Source: Stictocephala bisonia
Lineage: Eukaryota > Arthropoda > Insecta > Hemiptera > Membracidae
Assembly (NCBI GenBank): GCA_035578905.1
Contig: JAQJVL010000030.1
Coordinates: 3,903,767-3,967,766, forward strand
DNA: 64,000 bases
Reading direction: 5' to 3'
A program made the translations under genes and the position numbers. Below, piece by piece: positions 11,662 to 23,024 of this stretch. The notes beneath the pieces were generated by a model. That model did no database searches, had not been told where the DNA came from, and was given only the letters and a program-made list of their open reading frames with translations. Positions within the stretch are counted from its first letter, which is position 1; each line of letters opens with the position of its first letter.

Positions 11662-12464
11662 ACTCCTCCCTATTGAAAAGCGAATTGGAATCCACGGAAT
11701 TTCACATATGAACACTGGTTCAGAAATTAGAACAATACAGAATTGTAAACACACATTCATTATTCATGCTAACGTGGGGCAATGAATACCTAAGACCTGT
11801 TGAATCTGTTTTTATTTCCTATTGTCTAATTAGGCTGTATTTATTTACATAGAGAATCACCCACTGAATAAATTTAGCACGGTCATTCACTTTAAGTACT
11901 TTGCCAATTTCGTTCCAAATAACTTAATTCGTTCGCAATTCATTTGATAATCTGATATTTGCAACGCATACCATTCTTTTCGACAGTTACATTAATAAAT
12001 TAAACTGTTTAATTGATTAGTTTCTTTTCTTATATTTAGTTTTTTCATTCGTGATCAATTTTTGGCTCTCTGACATTTTGTTATGAATGGACAGATAATT
12101 CAATACATATTTTAAAGAATGCGCGTTATTATAATGAATACAGAAGTCCTTCTAAGCCTACTTCTGGCCACTTGATTTTGACAACGATTCTTGTCCAGAG
12201 TTCCATAAAAGTTATAAACAGCTGAAGCCATTCTACTGATTATTTAAGTTGTTTTTTAATAAGACACATAATTAGCATAAGAAAAGGCATCTGGTATAAA
12301 ATGAATATTTTGCATTATTAATATTAAACAACAAAAATAATTTTAGTATGAAAAAACAGAAGCAATTTTAATATAAAAAAACAGTAAACAATTTAATTCA
12401 CAAAATGTTTTAGTAAGTGACATTTAAGTTTATTTTTTGTTCAAGAATGTTTTTGTCTAAACGT
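11662..12464. other. AT-rich spacer
   Basis: No gene or clear repeat recognised. Confidence 0.4.
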
Positions 12465-12680
12465 TTACTGTGGGTTGGACACTTCTTAATAAGGGAGGAC
12501 GAAGGCCTGAAGTTTGGAGGGAAACCCCTGATAGAAGAAGACCTTCTAGACGTCTATGTGAAAGGACTAAGTGCGGATGGATATGGATAGGATGACGGCC
12601 AGGGGAATGATGTGGAAAATGGAAGGAATTGGAGGCAGATCGTTGGCGAGGCCAAATACTACCTTGGCATGGGAGAAAGT
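12465..12680 (+). pseudogene. LINE reverse-transcriptase C-terminal remnant
   Basis: Across shifting frames the plus strand gives the tail typical of endonuclease-type LINE polymerases. WVGHFLIREDEGL matches the family's WLGHV-R-DD motif. Next comes a GRRP-R-like basic stretch (DRRRPSRRL) and then NWRQIVGEAKYYLG, matching the usual D-R-W-R-IV-EAK-H ending. At least two frameshifts and an in-frame stop are present, so it cannot encode a working protein. The family is different from the 4.5-kb and 20.9-kb LINEs. Confidence 0.6.
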
Positions 12681-13383
12681 AAATAAGCAATATTTTGTCC
12701 GTCTAAAAGTATTGAAAACTATGCAAACTTTTTCTGACTAACCAGTTTTCACAATAAATTTTATTTTAGCCAAAGAAGAATGGCAACATAAGTATATTCA
12801 AAGATGGCTTGTAGAATGATTTGGTGATTCAGCTTGCAGCGCAAGCCAGGCAATTCTCATGATACTTTTCTACCAACCCAGTCGATGGCTTTGCCTAAAA
12901 TGACGCAACAAACCATTTTAGGCAACAAACCCCAAAACATTGGGGACAAACAAACCAATGTTTATTTATTTTATTTTTGTAATTAGCAAAACTGTAATTT
13001 AAATATCACACTAATTTAATCTCAAAGACAGATGACTCACAACCCCAAATAATCTTACTTATTTTTATATCTTAAAAATGGATTCAGAACATCTTATCAT
13101 TAGGATCTTCCGTATAATAGAAGGTGCCTCTTCATAATCCCGGTTGGTATGACATCTTAACAACAATAAAAAGTAAAATTTAAGTGTTTTCTTATTCAAA
13201 AATAAGTGCTTTAAAGTGCTTTAAGAGTCGTCGTCCTGTAATATAACATATTCACAAATACAACCAGCAACCATTTTGAAGTGAGTAGAAATTTTGTTGA
13301 TTTTCTTAACGATCGAATCAAATCTAGGGAATCATTAATGTCGGTTATATAATTGCTTAGAAAATATTAAATTGTATTTCCAG
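12681..13383. other. AT-rich spacer
   Basis: No gene recognised. The final 20 bases, ending TTTCCAG (13377-13383), look like a splice acceptor for the candidate exon that follows. Confidence 0.4.
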
Positions 13384-13462
13384 TAGTTACATCTGCCCAC
13401 TACAGTTCGGAACCGATCCAAGAGTGTCCACTAACTACGAGGAAGATTCATCCTATCTACAG
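13384..13462 (+). other. candidate 79-bp exon (host gene or lncRNA)
   Basis: AT-rich upstream sequence ends in GTATTTCCAG, and the segment ends CTACAG followed by GTAATG, so both borders fit splice consensus. Two of the three plus frames lack stops. One reads CPLQFGTDPRVSTNYEEDS in its middle, which has a coding-like composition but which I do not recognise. The segment is GC-richer than its flanks. It could be an internal exon of a plus-strand gene with long introns, a lncRNA exon, or chance. Confidence 0.3.
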
Positions 13463-14309
13463 GTAATGACGGATCGTTAATAAGGACTTATTTCGTACAT
13501 CAAAATTGTTCCATGCTACGGCCCAACTGGTATCGGACGAGACATTTGATCTGTTCATTCAACTGGAAAGCAGTACGTAGAGGTGGGTTTTGAGATTTTA
13601 AGCGACCGTTCTTAAAAAATTAAAAAAGAGATGTTAAGCTGTTTGATAATGAGTATGGTTTATAAACTGTAGTGGGATGTGTAGTGGCGGTGGGCTGGTG
13701 GTTTGCGGAGGCTATGTGGGGTGCGAGTAAGGTATGAATGGGTGAGTGTCTTTAAAGCGTTTTGTTTCTTTCTTTCTTTTGAATTTACTATTAATTTTGA
13801 ATAGTTAGTGCCAATTTCTTTTGTATTGATTAGCTTTATTAGATTAGTTAATCTTTTAATTTGTGTTTATTTTTAAATAAAATTGTCTTATATTGCATTA
13901 CGTAGAGTTTAATATGATTTTATGTTATCTATTTCAAGTTGTATTATTTATCTGAGGTTAAGTGGTAGAGAGGACTCTATAGTCCTAACTTCGCCTCCAA
14001 TGAAGCCATTTTTCATTTCATTTTTATTTCATAAACTACTGGCAATTTATACACGTATTTTATGGTTGTTTAAAACAAATTTTACAGCTATGAAATATCT
14101 ATTTAATTTAAACCCAATCAAGTCACTTTCACGTACAAAAATAATTCACTTTTAAAAATTGTTAAGTTAATGTACATTGATTTCTAATAAAGTGAACGCT
14201 CGTTTTCCCCGTAAGCGCTAGTATTACGGAGCGGCCGCCGGGTCTAGCCGTGACGTCACAGACCCCTCTAAACGTAGGTATCATTGCAGTATAGGAAGCT
14301 CTTTACTAG
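13463..14309. other. spacer
   Basis: AT-rich, with a GC patch near 14200-14260 (GGAGCGGCCGCCGGGTCTAG). No gene recognised; the 77-codon open frame at 13922 is low-complexity. Confidence 0.4.
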
Positions 14310-14450
14310 CCTTGAACAGGGCCAGTACCTTGTCAGCCCCTCTCTTAAATCTCCCAAATCATCAAGGACAAACAAAGTAATTATTTACTGCAATGCGTTC
14401 ACTGCACCTATAAGAAAGCGACCTCTGTTTCTTTTTAGTCTGTGATAACT
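14310..14450. repeat. partial copy of the CGACCTCTGTTTCTTT element
   Basis: Contains CCAGTACCTTGTCAGCCCCT and the right-end signature GCGACCTCTGTTTCTTTTTA seen in the inverted-repeat elements at 3481-3735 and 48113-48351. The matching left end is not visible. Confidence 0.5.
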
Positions 14451-15515
14451 TATTTTTAATGACTGAGCGTTAAAACAGATCAAAAAGGTAAGCGACGCTG
14501 GCCTAGTAGTAAAATAGTCGTTTGTTTTCAATACAAATAAACAGCGATCAATTAATAAAAACCTCTGTAAATATGAAATGAAAAATGCGGATCAATTGAG
14601 ATGTTATCGACTCCGGGACGGGGCTGGGGCAGACGCCGAAATGAAATATGAAGCCAGTGTATGGCAGACAAATACAGTCAGCCAACGGAGAACATAATTG
14701 ATAACAGTGGGAATTTACGGGTTACAAGCAGAGTAAATAGAGGAAAAGGATAGCTAATTTGATTTATTTAATGGGGTCCTGAATGTATGTTGGCCATCGA
14801 CGCGGAGAATGGGTCTGGGAGTGGCCAGGAATACATTAGACGAGATGTCCTGCCTGCTGAGCCGCTCTGGAGGGCGCTGCTTCCAGGACTAGGGGGGATA
14901 GAAGGAGTACGAATATAGGAGAGTACTTGGAGATTTACTTTAACATTTTATACTGTAGAAAACAATGAAACATTATTAACAAATTGTTTATTTTAAACTA
15001 AAACAAAACTTATTCTAATTAAAAAAAAAAAAAAAACACGTAAAAAAGTGAACATTATCGTATTTTTATCGTTAATTTAATAGTAATTACTTGATAAAAC
15101 GGTTTCACTACCTAAATACTAAATAACTTAGCATTATGACTTATTTACTTAAACTTGTTCAAGATATTGCAGAATCACTTTTGATTGTAAAAACTTCATC
15201 TCCACAAAGCGTCTCTGTATCCAAAAAAATATCTACGATCCTACATTCACATTACCTTTCCTTAGTTAAGTATATAAATACAATTTTCTTTAAAAAAAAA
15301 GGAAAGTAAAATTTAACTCAAACTACATAATTTTTACAATTGCATAATTTGCATCTCTTTATTAAGAACATCAACTGATGATGTAATTTTTACGTTTACA
15401 TTTGCAATTTTGATCTTTTCAAAATTTACTTCTCTTTTCCAACTCTTCCCTTAAGAAATATAAGAAATAATAATTCTTATATTTAGTATAAGAACGATAC
15501 AACCACCGACAATAC
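14451..15515. other. spacer with GC-richer, non-repetitive 14580-14900
   Basis: 14580-14900 is of mixed composition, unlike the flanking AT-rich DNA, and has no match elsewhere in the window. It may be conserved non-coding DNA. The rest is AT-rich with a 16-A run near 15022. ATAC at 15512-15515 is the left target duplication of the LTR that follows. Confidence 0.4.
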
Positions 15516-16385
15516 TGTGACGTTTTTTTTATACGTCCTAATTTATAAATAATTAATCGCTATGTGGGTTTTACAAATAAGCAACACGATATACTAAACA
15601 ATTACTAAATTTATTAAATCTATAAAATCAACTTATTACAATTAAATGGATTATTTCCTTAACTTTAAAACTATTGTGAAAAGTATAATTTACTATTAGG
15701 CCTAACTGTTACAATTAAACTAATCTATAATTACAATCTTCGATGGCATCAATAATTACAACTACTAATTGCAAAGTGACTTTACTAAATTCCTTTCTTT
15801 TAATTACAATTCCTAGCTCTATAAAGTGGCTTTCCTAGATTCTCTACTATTATTTACAATTACTAACTATAAAGTGACTCTACTAGATTCCCTACTACCT
15901 ACAGTCCAATGCTAACAGTTCACTCACAGTTTCTTCAGTGTCCCTTCAGAAGTCGTCCACAAGTACCGCACTGCTCCTTCGTTGATCCCCACAACGAACC
16001 ACTCACCGGTAACTTCTCCGTAGACCACTTCACTATACTCGGACACTTCACTCGCACTGTAGAACTCGCTCACTGTCGCTGCAAACACCCGGGCTGTAGA
16101 CTCACTGACTGACTGACTGACTGACTAGCGCTGGTATCCGGGCCGTATATATCACCTGCAGGTCTCCATCTAGAAGCTTCTTGAATTCCCCTGCGTCCGA
16201 AGTTCCATGACAGAGCTGGCTCGTCAACCCAGAAGATTCTAGAAGTCTATTGAAGAGGTAAAGGGGCGTTCATGCGTAAGCCATTGTGCCCCAAAGGTTG
16301 TAAACAAGCAGGGCAGGTGGTCAGCGACCCATCCATTACTTCCGCATCACCGGTTCCCAGGATGGAGACCACTCTGAATGTCACA
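15516..16385 (-). mobile_element. Ty3/Gypsy LTR, copy A (solo-like)
   Basis: This 870-bp LTR, read on the minus strand, starts TGTGACATTC and ends CGTCACA (6-bp inverted termini). ATAC flanks it on both sides (15512-15515, 16386-16389), a 4-bp target duplication, so by itself it looks like a solo LTR. It is nearly identical to LTR B and LTR C. It shares GCTGCAAACACCCGGGC with C, where B has GCTGGAAACAACCGGGC. A (CTGA)n run lies inside. The 67-codon plus-strand open frame present in all three LTRs is antisense and not a gene. Confidence 0.93.
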
Positions 16386-18329
16386 ATACCGTCTTTCTTG
16401 TCATTACTCTCCAATAAGAAAGAATGTCCTTAAAAAGCTAAGGATGAGGATAGGATAGTAGTCTACTCTCCTATTGGTTGGCACTTCTGCTCAGCGGATC
16501 CAAATCTAGGGAGTTCCATATAAATTTGCAACGCTTTAAAATGTTTCCCTCCAATTGTTTGATTATTAAGTTAAAAATTCCACCGGTATAGAGCAACAAA
16601 AAAGGCCAAATAACACTGTAGGAAAATCTTCGTTGTACACCAAGAATATTCTAGTTCTTGCTGTCGACGCAGAAATAATGTTTACTCGAGTTTGAACGTT
16701 GTTTGCTAAGAAACTAAGATGCCCACGAAAAATCAATCACACCGTCGTTTTCCTCGTTTAACTGTACGCTATAACTTGTGTGTTTAAAAATTGTATTGTT
16801 AGTTTTAATAATTGTTATCCTAGTTGAAACAAAAAGTAACGGAATTTAACTAGTTTTCACCGTTACCCTTTAATTGTGTTAAAAAGTCTTTAAAATATCA
16901 CATTATTTAAATTGATTTAAATTTTTTAGCGCAGACAATCAACATTTTATTTAGTAACATGTAGCGTAAATGCTCAAAATAAGCCTTTCAATTGTTGTGA
17001 AAAATATGAAGTTTGCAACTCTAGTTTTACAGAAAAATTATCTTGGTTAAAAAAAATCATGTTTTTGAGAATGTCACAATTGAACAAAATCGTTCTAACA
17101 TGTATTTAAGAGTGGAGTTGGGGATGAATTATCCTCAACCGTAATTCCTCAAAAAACTCTTAAACCTTTCCTTTTCAAAATGGTGGCCAACATACTTTTC
17201 TTGAATGTTCTACCCTTAATTTACTACAATATTTGACAAAATATCATTATATTTTCTTTTGAAATTCCAAACGTAATTCTGAAATGATGGATTTTAAGAA
17301 CATATGTGTATGTCAAGCGTAAACTATAAACTAATAAAAAAAAAAAAATAAATAAATAAAAACAAATTTGACAATACACACGGATAATAAGTCTCCCTTT
17401 AGTACAATACAGGGCTGTTATTACTGTACTTATAAACATCGAGGTATTTAAACTCGGTTCTTTTCTATTGAAGACCTGTTTAGTAAGAGTGAAGATTTTA
17501 TCTTTCTATTCTTTCAGTTCAACAGGCAAAGAATTAAAGAAAAGGATTCCCCCATACGATAGTGTCTCAGCAAGAGTAAGGCGATGCTTCGGAGTGTGGA
17601 AGTCACCACCATGCCTAGTTGGAAATCTGTGAGTCCCATCAACAAAAAAGAAGTTCATGAAGATTTTTCAAAATTGTCAAAATCCCTGTATCATATAGAG
17701 CGGAATATTCCTCTCTATGAAGTTAATTAATGGAGTCCCAAAAACATTGGGATGGCTCACTTTTGTTAGGTAAATACTTGGTAATCAAGTGAAGATCGTC
17801 TCCACACCTCGATTACATAAGACATCGCAGAAGTGGAATCATGGTAAACAATTTCCAACGCCTCAGGATTCAGAATAGAGTATAATGTACAAAGGAAAAA
17901 ATGTTTGATTTAACTGATGCAGAGTTCTGAAATGTGAAAGAACCAGGACAACCCACTGATGACTTTCAGTCCAAAAAACTTTATTGAGGAGCCAATAACT
18001 CGTTCGGTCCAAATTTGTCTAGTGAAACTGATTGAGGGTTTTTATCATGAGGTAAACACTGTAAACAGAGAGTTTTGCCAAGATTAAGTATTATTCCTAC
18101 TTATCCAGTTTTGTAATTCAAGAACATACACCGAAACCATAGTTTGCAAACTATCATCAGGATCACCAAATAACAGCGTGATGTAATCTATATACATTAT
18201 TTTGTTTGCTTTGGGAAGACTAGTGAAAACATTTTGGAGAAAAAGAACAGGCCCTAAAATACTTCCTTGGGGGATAACAAACTTCGTTCCCAGCAGATCT
18301 GATTGAATCCCTGACTTTTGACTGATTGA
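16386..18329 (-). pseudogene. degraded LINE segment X next to LTR A
   Basis: The minus strand shows reverse transcriptase relics: FVIPQGSILGPV (about 18250-18285), a degenerate active site reading MYIDYITLLFGDP (about 18180-18215) where YADD is expected, ALEIVYHDSTSAMSYVIEVW (about 17815-17875), and the C-terminal region with RHGGDFHTPKHRLTLAET (about 17565-17620). Stops and shifts are frequent. The stretch 16386-17500 is AT-rich, probably 3' untranslated LINE or host sequence. The whole block recurs after LTR C at 27343-29290. It ends abruptly at about 18318, where Gypsy leader sequence begins. Confidence 0.8.
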
Positions 18330-18425
18330 CAGTAAATGAATTCAATAAACAGCTTAACAATAACTTTCAATAGATAAAAATATTAAACGTGTTGCTCAAC
18401 AAATCTATCCCACTTCTGACACCAG
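18330..18425 (-). mobile_element. orphan Gypsy leader with primer-binding site
   Basis: These about 96 bp are the same as 26378-26472, the leader between Gag and the 5' LTR of the Gypsy element, including the tRNA-Leu primer-binding site (18407-18424). Here they are joined to LINE segment X rather than to gag, so this is a breakpoint product and not the edge of a normal insertion. Confidence 0.88.
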
Positions 18426-19294
18426 TGTGACGTTTTTTTATACGTCCTAATTTATAAATAATTAATCGCTATGTGGGTTTTACAAATAAGCAACACGATA
18501 TACTAAACAATTACTAAATTTATTAAATCTATAAAATCAACTTATTACAATTAAATGGATTATTTCCTTAACTTTAAAACTATTGTGAAAAGTATAATTT
18601 ACTATTAGGCCTAACTGTTACAATTAAACTAATCTATAATTACAATCTTCGATGGCATCAATAATTACAACTACTAATTGCAAAGTGACTTTACTAAATT
18701 CCTTTCTTTTAATTACAATTCCTAGCTCTATAAAGTGGCTTTCCTAGATTCTCTACTATTATTTACAATTACTAACTATAAAGTGACTCTACTAGATTCC
18801 CTACTACCTACAGTCCAATGCTAACAGTTCACTCACAGTTTCTTCAGTGTCCCTTCAGAAGTCGTCCACAAGTACCGCACTGCTCCTTCGTTGATCCCCA
18901 CAACGAACCACTCACCGGTAACTTCTCCGTAGACCACTTCACTATACTCGGACACTTCACTCGCACTGTAGAACTCGCTCACTGTCGCTGGAAACAACCG
19001 GGCTGTAGACTCACTGACTGACTGACTGACTGACTAGCGCTGGTATCCGGGCCGTATATATCACCTGCAGGTCTCCATCTAGAAGCTTCTTGAATTCCCC
19101 TGCGTCCGAAGTTCCATGACAGAGCTGGCTCGTCAACCCAGAAGATTCTAGAAGTCTATTGAAGAGGTAAAGGGGCGTTCATGCGTAAGCCATTGTGCCC
19201 CAAAGGTTGTAAACAAGCAGGGCAGGTGGTCAGCGACCCATCCATTACTTCCGCATCACCGGTTCCCAGGATGGAGACCACTCTGAATGTCACA
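18426..19294 (-). mobile_element. Ty3/Gypsy LTR, copy B (3' LTR of the internal element)
   Basis: An 869-bp LTR with TGTGAC...GTCACA ends. On the minus strand it directly follows the polypurine tract at 19295-19307, which makes it the 3' LTR. It differs from A and C at a handful of sites, implying recent activity of the element. Confidence 0.94.
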
Positions 19295-19307
19295 CTGCCC
19301 CCTCCTT
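19295..19307 (-). other. polypurine tract
   Basis: The minus-strand sequence AAGGAGGGGGCAG abuts the 3' LTR start TGTGACATTC. This position and composition fit the plus-strand primer of reverse transcription. Confidence 0.85.
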
Positions 19308-20901
19308 AAGGCTGATCGTCCCGATCAGCTTCCGCTCCATGGTACGGTGCTAGGCGATCAAGGTGGACCACAAGCATCTTGCCTCTTGGGTGTCTTTGAA
19401 TCCTGTAGACCACATCGTTGATTCGTGTCACTACCCGATAAGGTCCTTGCCAATCCTGTTGAAATTTCGGGCATCTCCCCTTCTTCCGGATGGGACTGTA
19501 GAGCCACACCAGGTCGTTCACCTGGAATCCAGTGGAATTGGCTTGCCGGTCGTAGCGAGCTTTCATTTTGTCACTGGCCATTTTTAGGTGCTGACGAGCG
19601 AACTCGTGAGTGTCGTGTAGGTGGTCGACGAGCTCGCAGGCGTAGTCCGTTGCGGGCTGCTTTGCGTCAGGTGGCAGGCCGAACATGAGGTCACTAGGCA
19701 GCCGCAGCTCCCTTCCGAAGATCATCCTCGCTGGGGTGAAACCCGTAGTATCGTGGACCGAAGATCTGTACGCCAGGAGGAAAATGGGCACCTTCCGATC
19801 CCAATCCCGCTGATTGGTGGACACAACTTTCCTGAGGTGTCCAACGAGTGTCTTTATGTATCTCTCGACCATCCCATCAGATTGCGGATGAAGCGCAGTA
19901 GTCCGTGTCTTGTGCACTCCGAGACGCTGAAGCACCTCCTTCATCAACAAGGATCCGAAGTTCGTCCCTTGGTCGCTGTGCAGCTCACGTGGCACTCCAT
20001 ACCGACAGATGAATTCGTTCACCAAGCACCCAGCCACTGTTGCGGCTTCTTGATTTGGTATGGCGTATACTTCTGGCCATTTCGTAAAGTAGTCCATGGC
20101 CACCAGGAGATATTTATTTCCTGCATCTGACATGGGAAATGGACCGGCGATGTCGATGGCGATCCTCTCGAAGGGTGCCCCAACGTTGTACTGTTGCATT
20201 CTGCCTCGACTTCTTGTTTGTGGCCTTCGGCTTCCAGTACAGATATCACATTGGCGGCACCACTTCTCTACATCAGCCCTCAAGTTCAACCAGTAGAACC
20301 GCTGACGTAGCTTGTCTACCGTTCTGTTGACACCTAAGTGCCCACCAGATGCTCCATTGTGGATCTCCTCCAGCACTTCCTTTCTTTTACTTCTGGGGAG
20401 CACAATCTGTTCAATCTGCTTCCTACCATTAGGGGCCTCCCAGATTCTTATAAGCACTCCGTTCTTAACCTTCATTGAGTCCCACTGTGCCCAGTAGCTC
20501 TTATACACATGGTTCCTAGCTGCAATGTCTTCCCAGCTAGGACGAGCCCCCGATTCCTTCTCCCGCAGCAGTGGTCCAACCTCACTATCCTCAAGCTGTT
20601 CTTTCCGGAGTTCCTTCGGCTCCCATCCACTAGCTGGCTCCAAAGAGACACAACGCACTTCCACGGACGAATTCCTTTCCTCTACCTTGGAGCAGTGCTT
20701 ACAACCCTCTGGGCAAGGTCGGCGAGACAGGGCGTCGGCATTGGAATGGTTTCTCCCTCGTCGATGTTCAGAGGTGAAGTTATATTCTTGAAGACGCTGC
20801 ACCCATCGAGCTGTCTGTCCCTCCAGGTTCTTGAAGTTCATTAGCCAAGTCAGGGCAGAATGGTCGGTCCTTAAATGGAAAGGCTGTCCATAGAGGTACT
20901 T
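19306..20901 (-). CDS. pol: Gypsy Pol, RNase H C-terminus and integrase (severed part)
   Basis: The open stretch (Met at 20841, 511 codons, stop at 19306) continues the polyprotein whose first part lies at 23048-24994. Readable sequence extends upstream to 20901, where a LINE interrupts it. Residues 1-40 are the RNase H end (NADALSR, last acidic residue at 36). The integrase zinc-binding region is about 161-201 (two His, then CRQCDIC). The catalytic core has D230 (IAIDIAGPF), D290 (HSDQGTNF) and E326 (MVERY), with 35 residues between the last two, the DD35E pattern. A GPYRVV motif near the C-terminus matches the GPY/F module of Ty3/Gypsy integrases. Integrase inserts the cDNA into host DNA. 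It was intact as a domain but has lost its own expression context. Confidence 0.92.
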   Translation of the reverse strand, partial: KYLYGQPFHLRTDHSALTWLMNFKNLEGQTARWVQRLQEYNFTSEHRRGRNHSNADALSRRPCPEGCKHCSKVEERNSSVEVRCVSLEPASGWEPKELRKEQLEDSEVGPLLREKESGARPSWEDIAARNHVYKSYWAQWDSMKVKNGVLIRIWEAPNGRKQIEQIVLPRSKRKEVLEEIHNGASGGHLGVNRTVDKLRQRFYWLNLRADVEKWCRQCDICTGSRRPQTRSRGRMQQYNVGAPFERIAIDIAGPFPMSDAGNKYLLVAMDYFTKWPEVYAIPNQEAATVAGCLVNEFICRYGVPRELHSDQGTNFGSLLMKEVLQRLGVHKTRTTALHPQSDGMVERYIKTLVGHLRKVVSTNQRDWDRKVPIFLLAYRSSVHDTTGFTPARMIFGRELRLPSDLMFGLPPDAKQPATDYACELVDHLHDTHEFARQHLKMASDKMKARYDRQANSTGFQVNDLVWLYSPIRKKGRCPKFQQDWQGPYRVVTRINDVVYRIQRHPRGKMLVVHLDRLAPYHGAEADRDDQP

Positions 20902-22878
20902 TTTTTTAACATTTTAACATTTTTTAAAATTAAAACACAGGTAAAATTTTTCTGTGAAATAGCAAAGTCTTCGAACAGTCCACATTTCAAACAGTTTTTT
21001 AAAAATTACAAAAAAATCTACAGAAAAGTCATTAAAGCAGCTAAAGCGTATGATATATCTAAACAACTTCTAGAAACCCAAAATTTTTCAAAAACAGCCT
21101 GGAAAATAGTAAATTCTCACAAAAATCAACAAAAGGCTGGTTCCATTAAACTAAAAATAGAAGGAGAACAAATTACTGACGCTACGAAAGTAGCTGATGC
21201 GTTCAACAATTTTTTCAGTTCTGTTGCACGATCTGGGTTCCATTCACACCGAGATAACCAACATCCCATCCGTGGTCAAAGTCCAATCTCCTCAATGGCA
21301 TTGGCTCCGGTTGTGGAAGAGGAACTAGCACAAATAATAAATCAGCTCCCCTCCAAAAAATCAAATGACATAAATTACATGTCAACTTGGCTCATAAAGC
21401 GGTGCTCTGAGCATCTGTTGAGCCCCTTAACTCACCTGATAAATTTATCATTTCAGACAGGCATATTTCCTTCCTCCCTCAAAATAACAAAAGTAATACC
21501 GATTTACAAAAAAGGCGACCCCAACTCCATCAATAATTTCAGACCAATCTCAATTCTTCCCGTCTTGAGTAAAGTATTTGAAAAAGCCTTTCTAACCCGA
21601 ATGCTACAATTTCTGGAAAAACACAACCTTCTCTCGAATGACCAGTTTGGTTTCAGGAAGGGGAAATCAACAATAGATGCAGTAGTACGTCTAGTTGATA
21701 TGGTTGTGGAGAGCTTGGAAAAGCGCAAAGCCACTCTAAGCGTTTTTCTCGATCTTTCTAAGGCGTTCGACTGCGTTGATCACAGTATGTTGCTCCACAG
21801 GTTGGAATTCTATGGTGTGCGAGGAGTGCCACTTTCGTGGATGAAGTCGTATTTAGACTGTAGAAACCAGACTGTCCAAATTTCAAACAAATTTTCAAAA
21901 ATCAATCAACTGAGCTTTGGTGTCCCCCAGGGATCTATACTCAGCCCCTTACTATTTCTGATATATGTAAATGATACAGCGTCATCTCTTCAGCAAGGGC
22001 GACTCGTGCAGTATGCTGATGATACGACTCTCTGTTTTAGCCAAAAATCAAAATTACATTTAGAAATTGAAACATTTATGGAGCTAAATAGCTGCATTCA
22101 ACATTTCTCTAACATCAATCTAAAAACAAACCCTAAAAAATCACACTTCATTAGCTTTTGTCTTCGACCATCCAACCTCGAATTCACCCCAGCTATTATG
22201 TTGGAGGAAACAGAGGTGGAGGAAGTACAATCAACAAAATTCCTAGGAATACACATCGACAAAGGTCTAACTTGGAACAATCATATCGTCAGTCTGTGTT
22301 CCAAACTGTCCTCAGGCATTTATGTTCTGAGGACGTTATCAAAAAGCTGCCCAATTCAGGTACTGATGACGGCATATTATGGCCTCATCTACCCTCACCT
22401 ATCCTATGGAGTGGTGCTTTGGGGTGGATGTGCAAATGTCGAGTTCTCCCGCCTATTCAGACTGCAGAAAAAAGTGGTTAGAATAATTTCAAATTTGAAA
22501 AACAGAGAGTCGTGCAGAACTGCTTTTCAAACCCTAAAATTGTTGACACTGCCCAGCATTTACATCCTAGAAACAATCATGTACTGTATGTCAAAATGTG
22601 CACTCACAAGAGGGACTGACATACACAGTTACGAAACTAGACGCAGGGACAACTATCGCACTGGGCAACATAGGACGATGGTCTATGAGCACCTCCCTTC
22701 ACAGGCTGGTGTTCATTTTCTAAACTGTTTGCCCCGTAAAATTAAATTTGCCAGGACGCCAAAGGCGTTCAAAACTCGCCTTAAACAACTTTTGTTAAGT
22801 CGAACATTGTATAGTGTAGGCGAGTTCTTGGCACAAAACTGGGAGACCAATAATTGGCAAGAAACCAGTGCTGGATAG
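20902..22878 (+). CDS. LINE ORF2 fragment, reverse transcriptase (CR1/Jockey-like)
   Basis: A long uninterrupted frame ends at TAG 22876-22878. It can be read from an ATG at 20875, but the first codons before 20902 are antisense Gypsy sequence, so that start is accidental. The reverse transcriptase has, in order, FRPISILPVLSKVFEK, DQFGFRKGKSTIDAV, VFLDLSKAFDCVDH (about residues 290-305 counted from 20875), FGVPQGSILSPLLF and the catalytic QYADDTTL (Y-A-D-D at about 380-383). The C-terminal LINE region (LSYGVVLWGG, FRLQKKVVRI, LNCLPRKIK) is complete. No stop or shift is visible, so it inserted recently. Without endonuclease and 5' region it should be non-autonomous. A 3' relic of the same family is at 41100-41690. 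Confidence 0.92.
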   Translation, partial: FFNILTFFKIKTQVKFFCEIAKSSNSPHFKQFFKNYKKIYRKVIKAAKAYDISKQLLETQNFSKTAWKIVNSHKNQQKAGSIKLKIEGEQITDATKVADAFNNFFSSVARSGFHSHRDNQHPIRGQSPISSMALAPVVEEELAQIINQLPSKKSNDINYMSTWLIKRCSEHLLSPLTHLINLSFQTGIFPSSLKITKVIPIYKKGDPNSINNFRPISILPVLSKVFEKAFLTRMLQFLEKHNLLSNDQFGFRKGKSTIDAVVRLVDMVVESLEKRKATLSVFLDLSKAFDCVDHSMLLHRLEFYGVRGVPLSWMKSYLDCRNQTVQISNKFSKINQLSFGVPQGSILSPLLFLIYVNDTASSLQQGRLVQYADDTTLCFSQKSKLHLEIETFMELNSCIQHFSNINLKTNPKKSHFISFCLRPSNLEFTPAIMLEETEVEEVQSTKFLGIHIDKGLTWNNHIVSLCSKLSSGIYVLRTLSKSCPIQVLMTAYYGLIYPHLSYGVVLWGGCANVEFSRLFRLQKKVVRIISNLKNRESCRTAFQTLKLLTLPSIYILETIMYCMSKCALTRGTDIHSYETRRRDNYRTGQHRTMVYEHLPSQAGVHFLNCLPRKIKFARTPKAFKTRLKQLLLSRTLYSVGEFLAQNWETNNWQETSAG

Positions 22879-23024
22879 GCTTGCCTTCTAGAATGAATGT
22901 AAGATTGAATAAAATAATTGTATGTATGAATGTTGAATTTGTAGAATGAATGAACATATTTTTTTTTTTTTCCTTTGACGATTGCGATACAATTCAATGT
23001 TAAAATTGTCTATGCAATAAAAAA

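Noticed and set aside
20875..20901. ATG at 20875 as the true start of the LINE protein
   Set aside because: These codons are antisense Gypsy sequence and lie outside the target duplication; the LINE is simply 5'-truncated.
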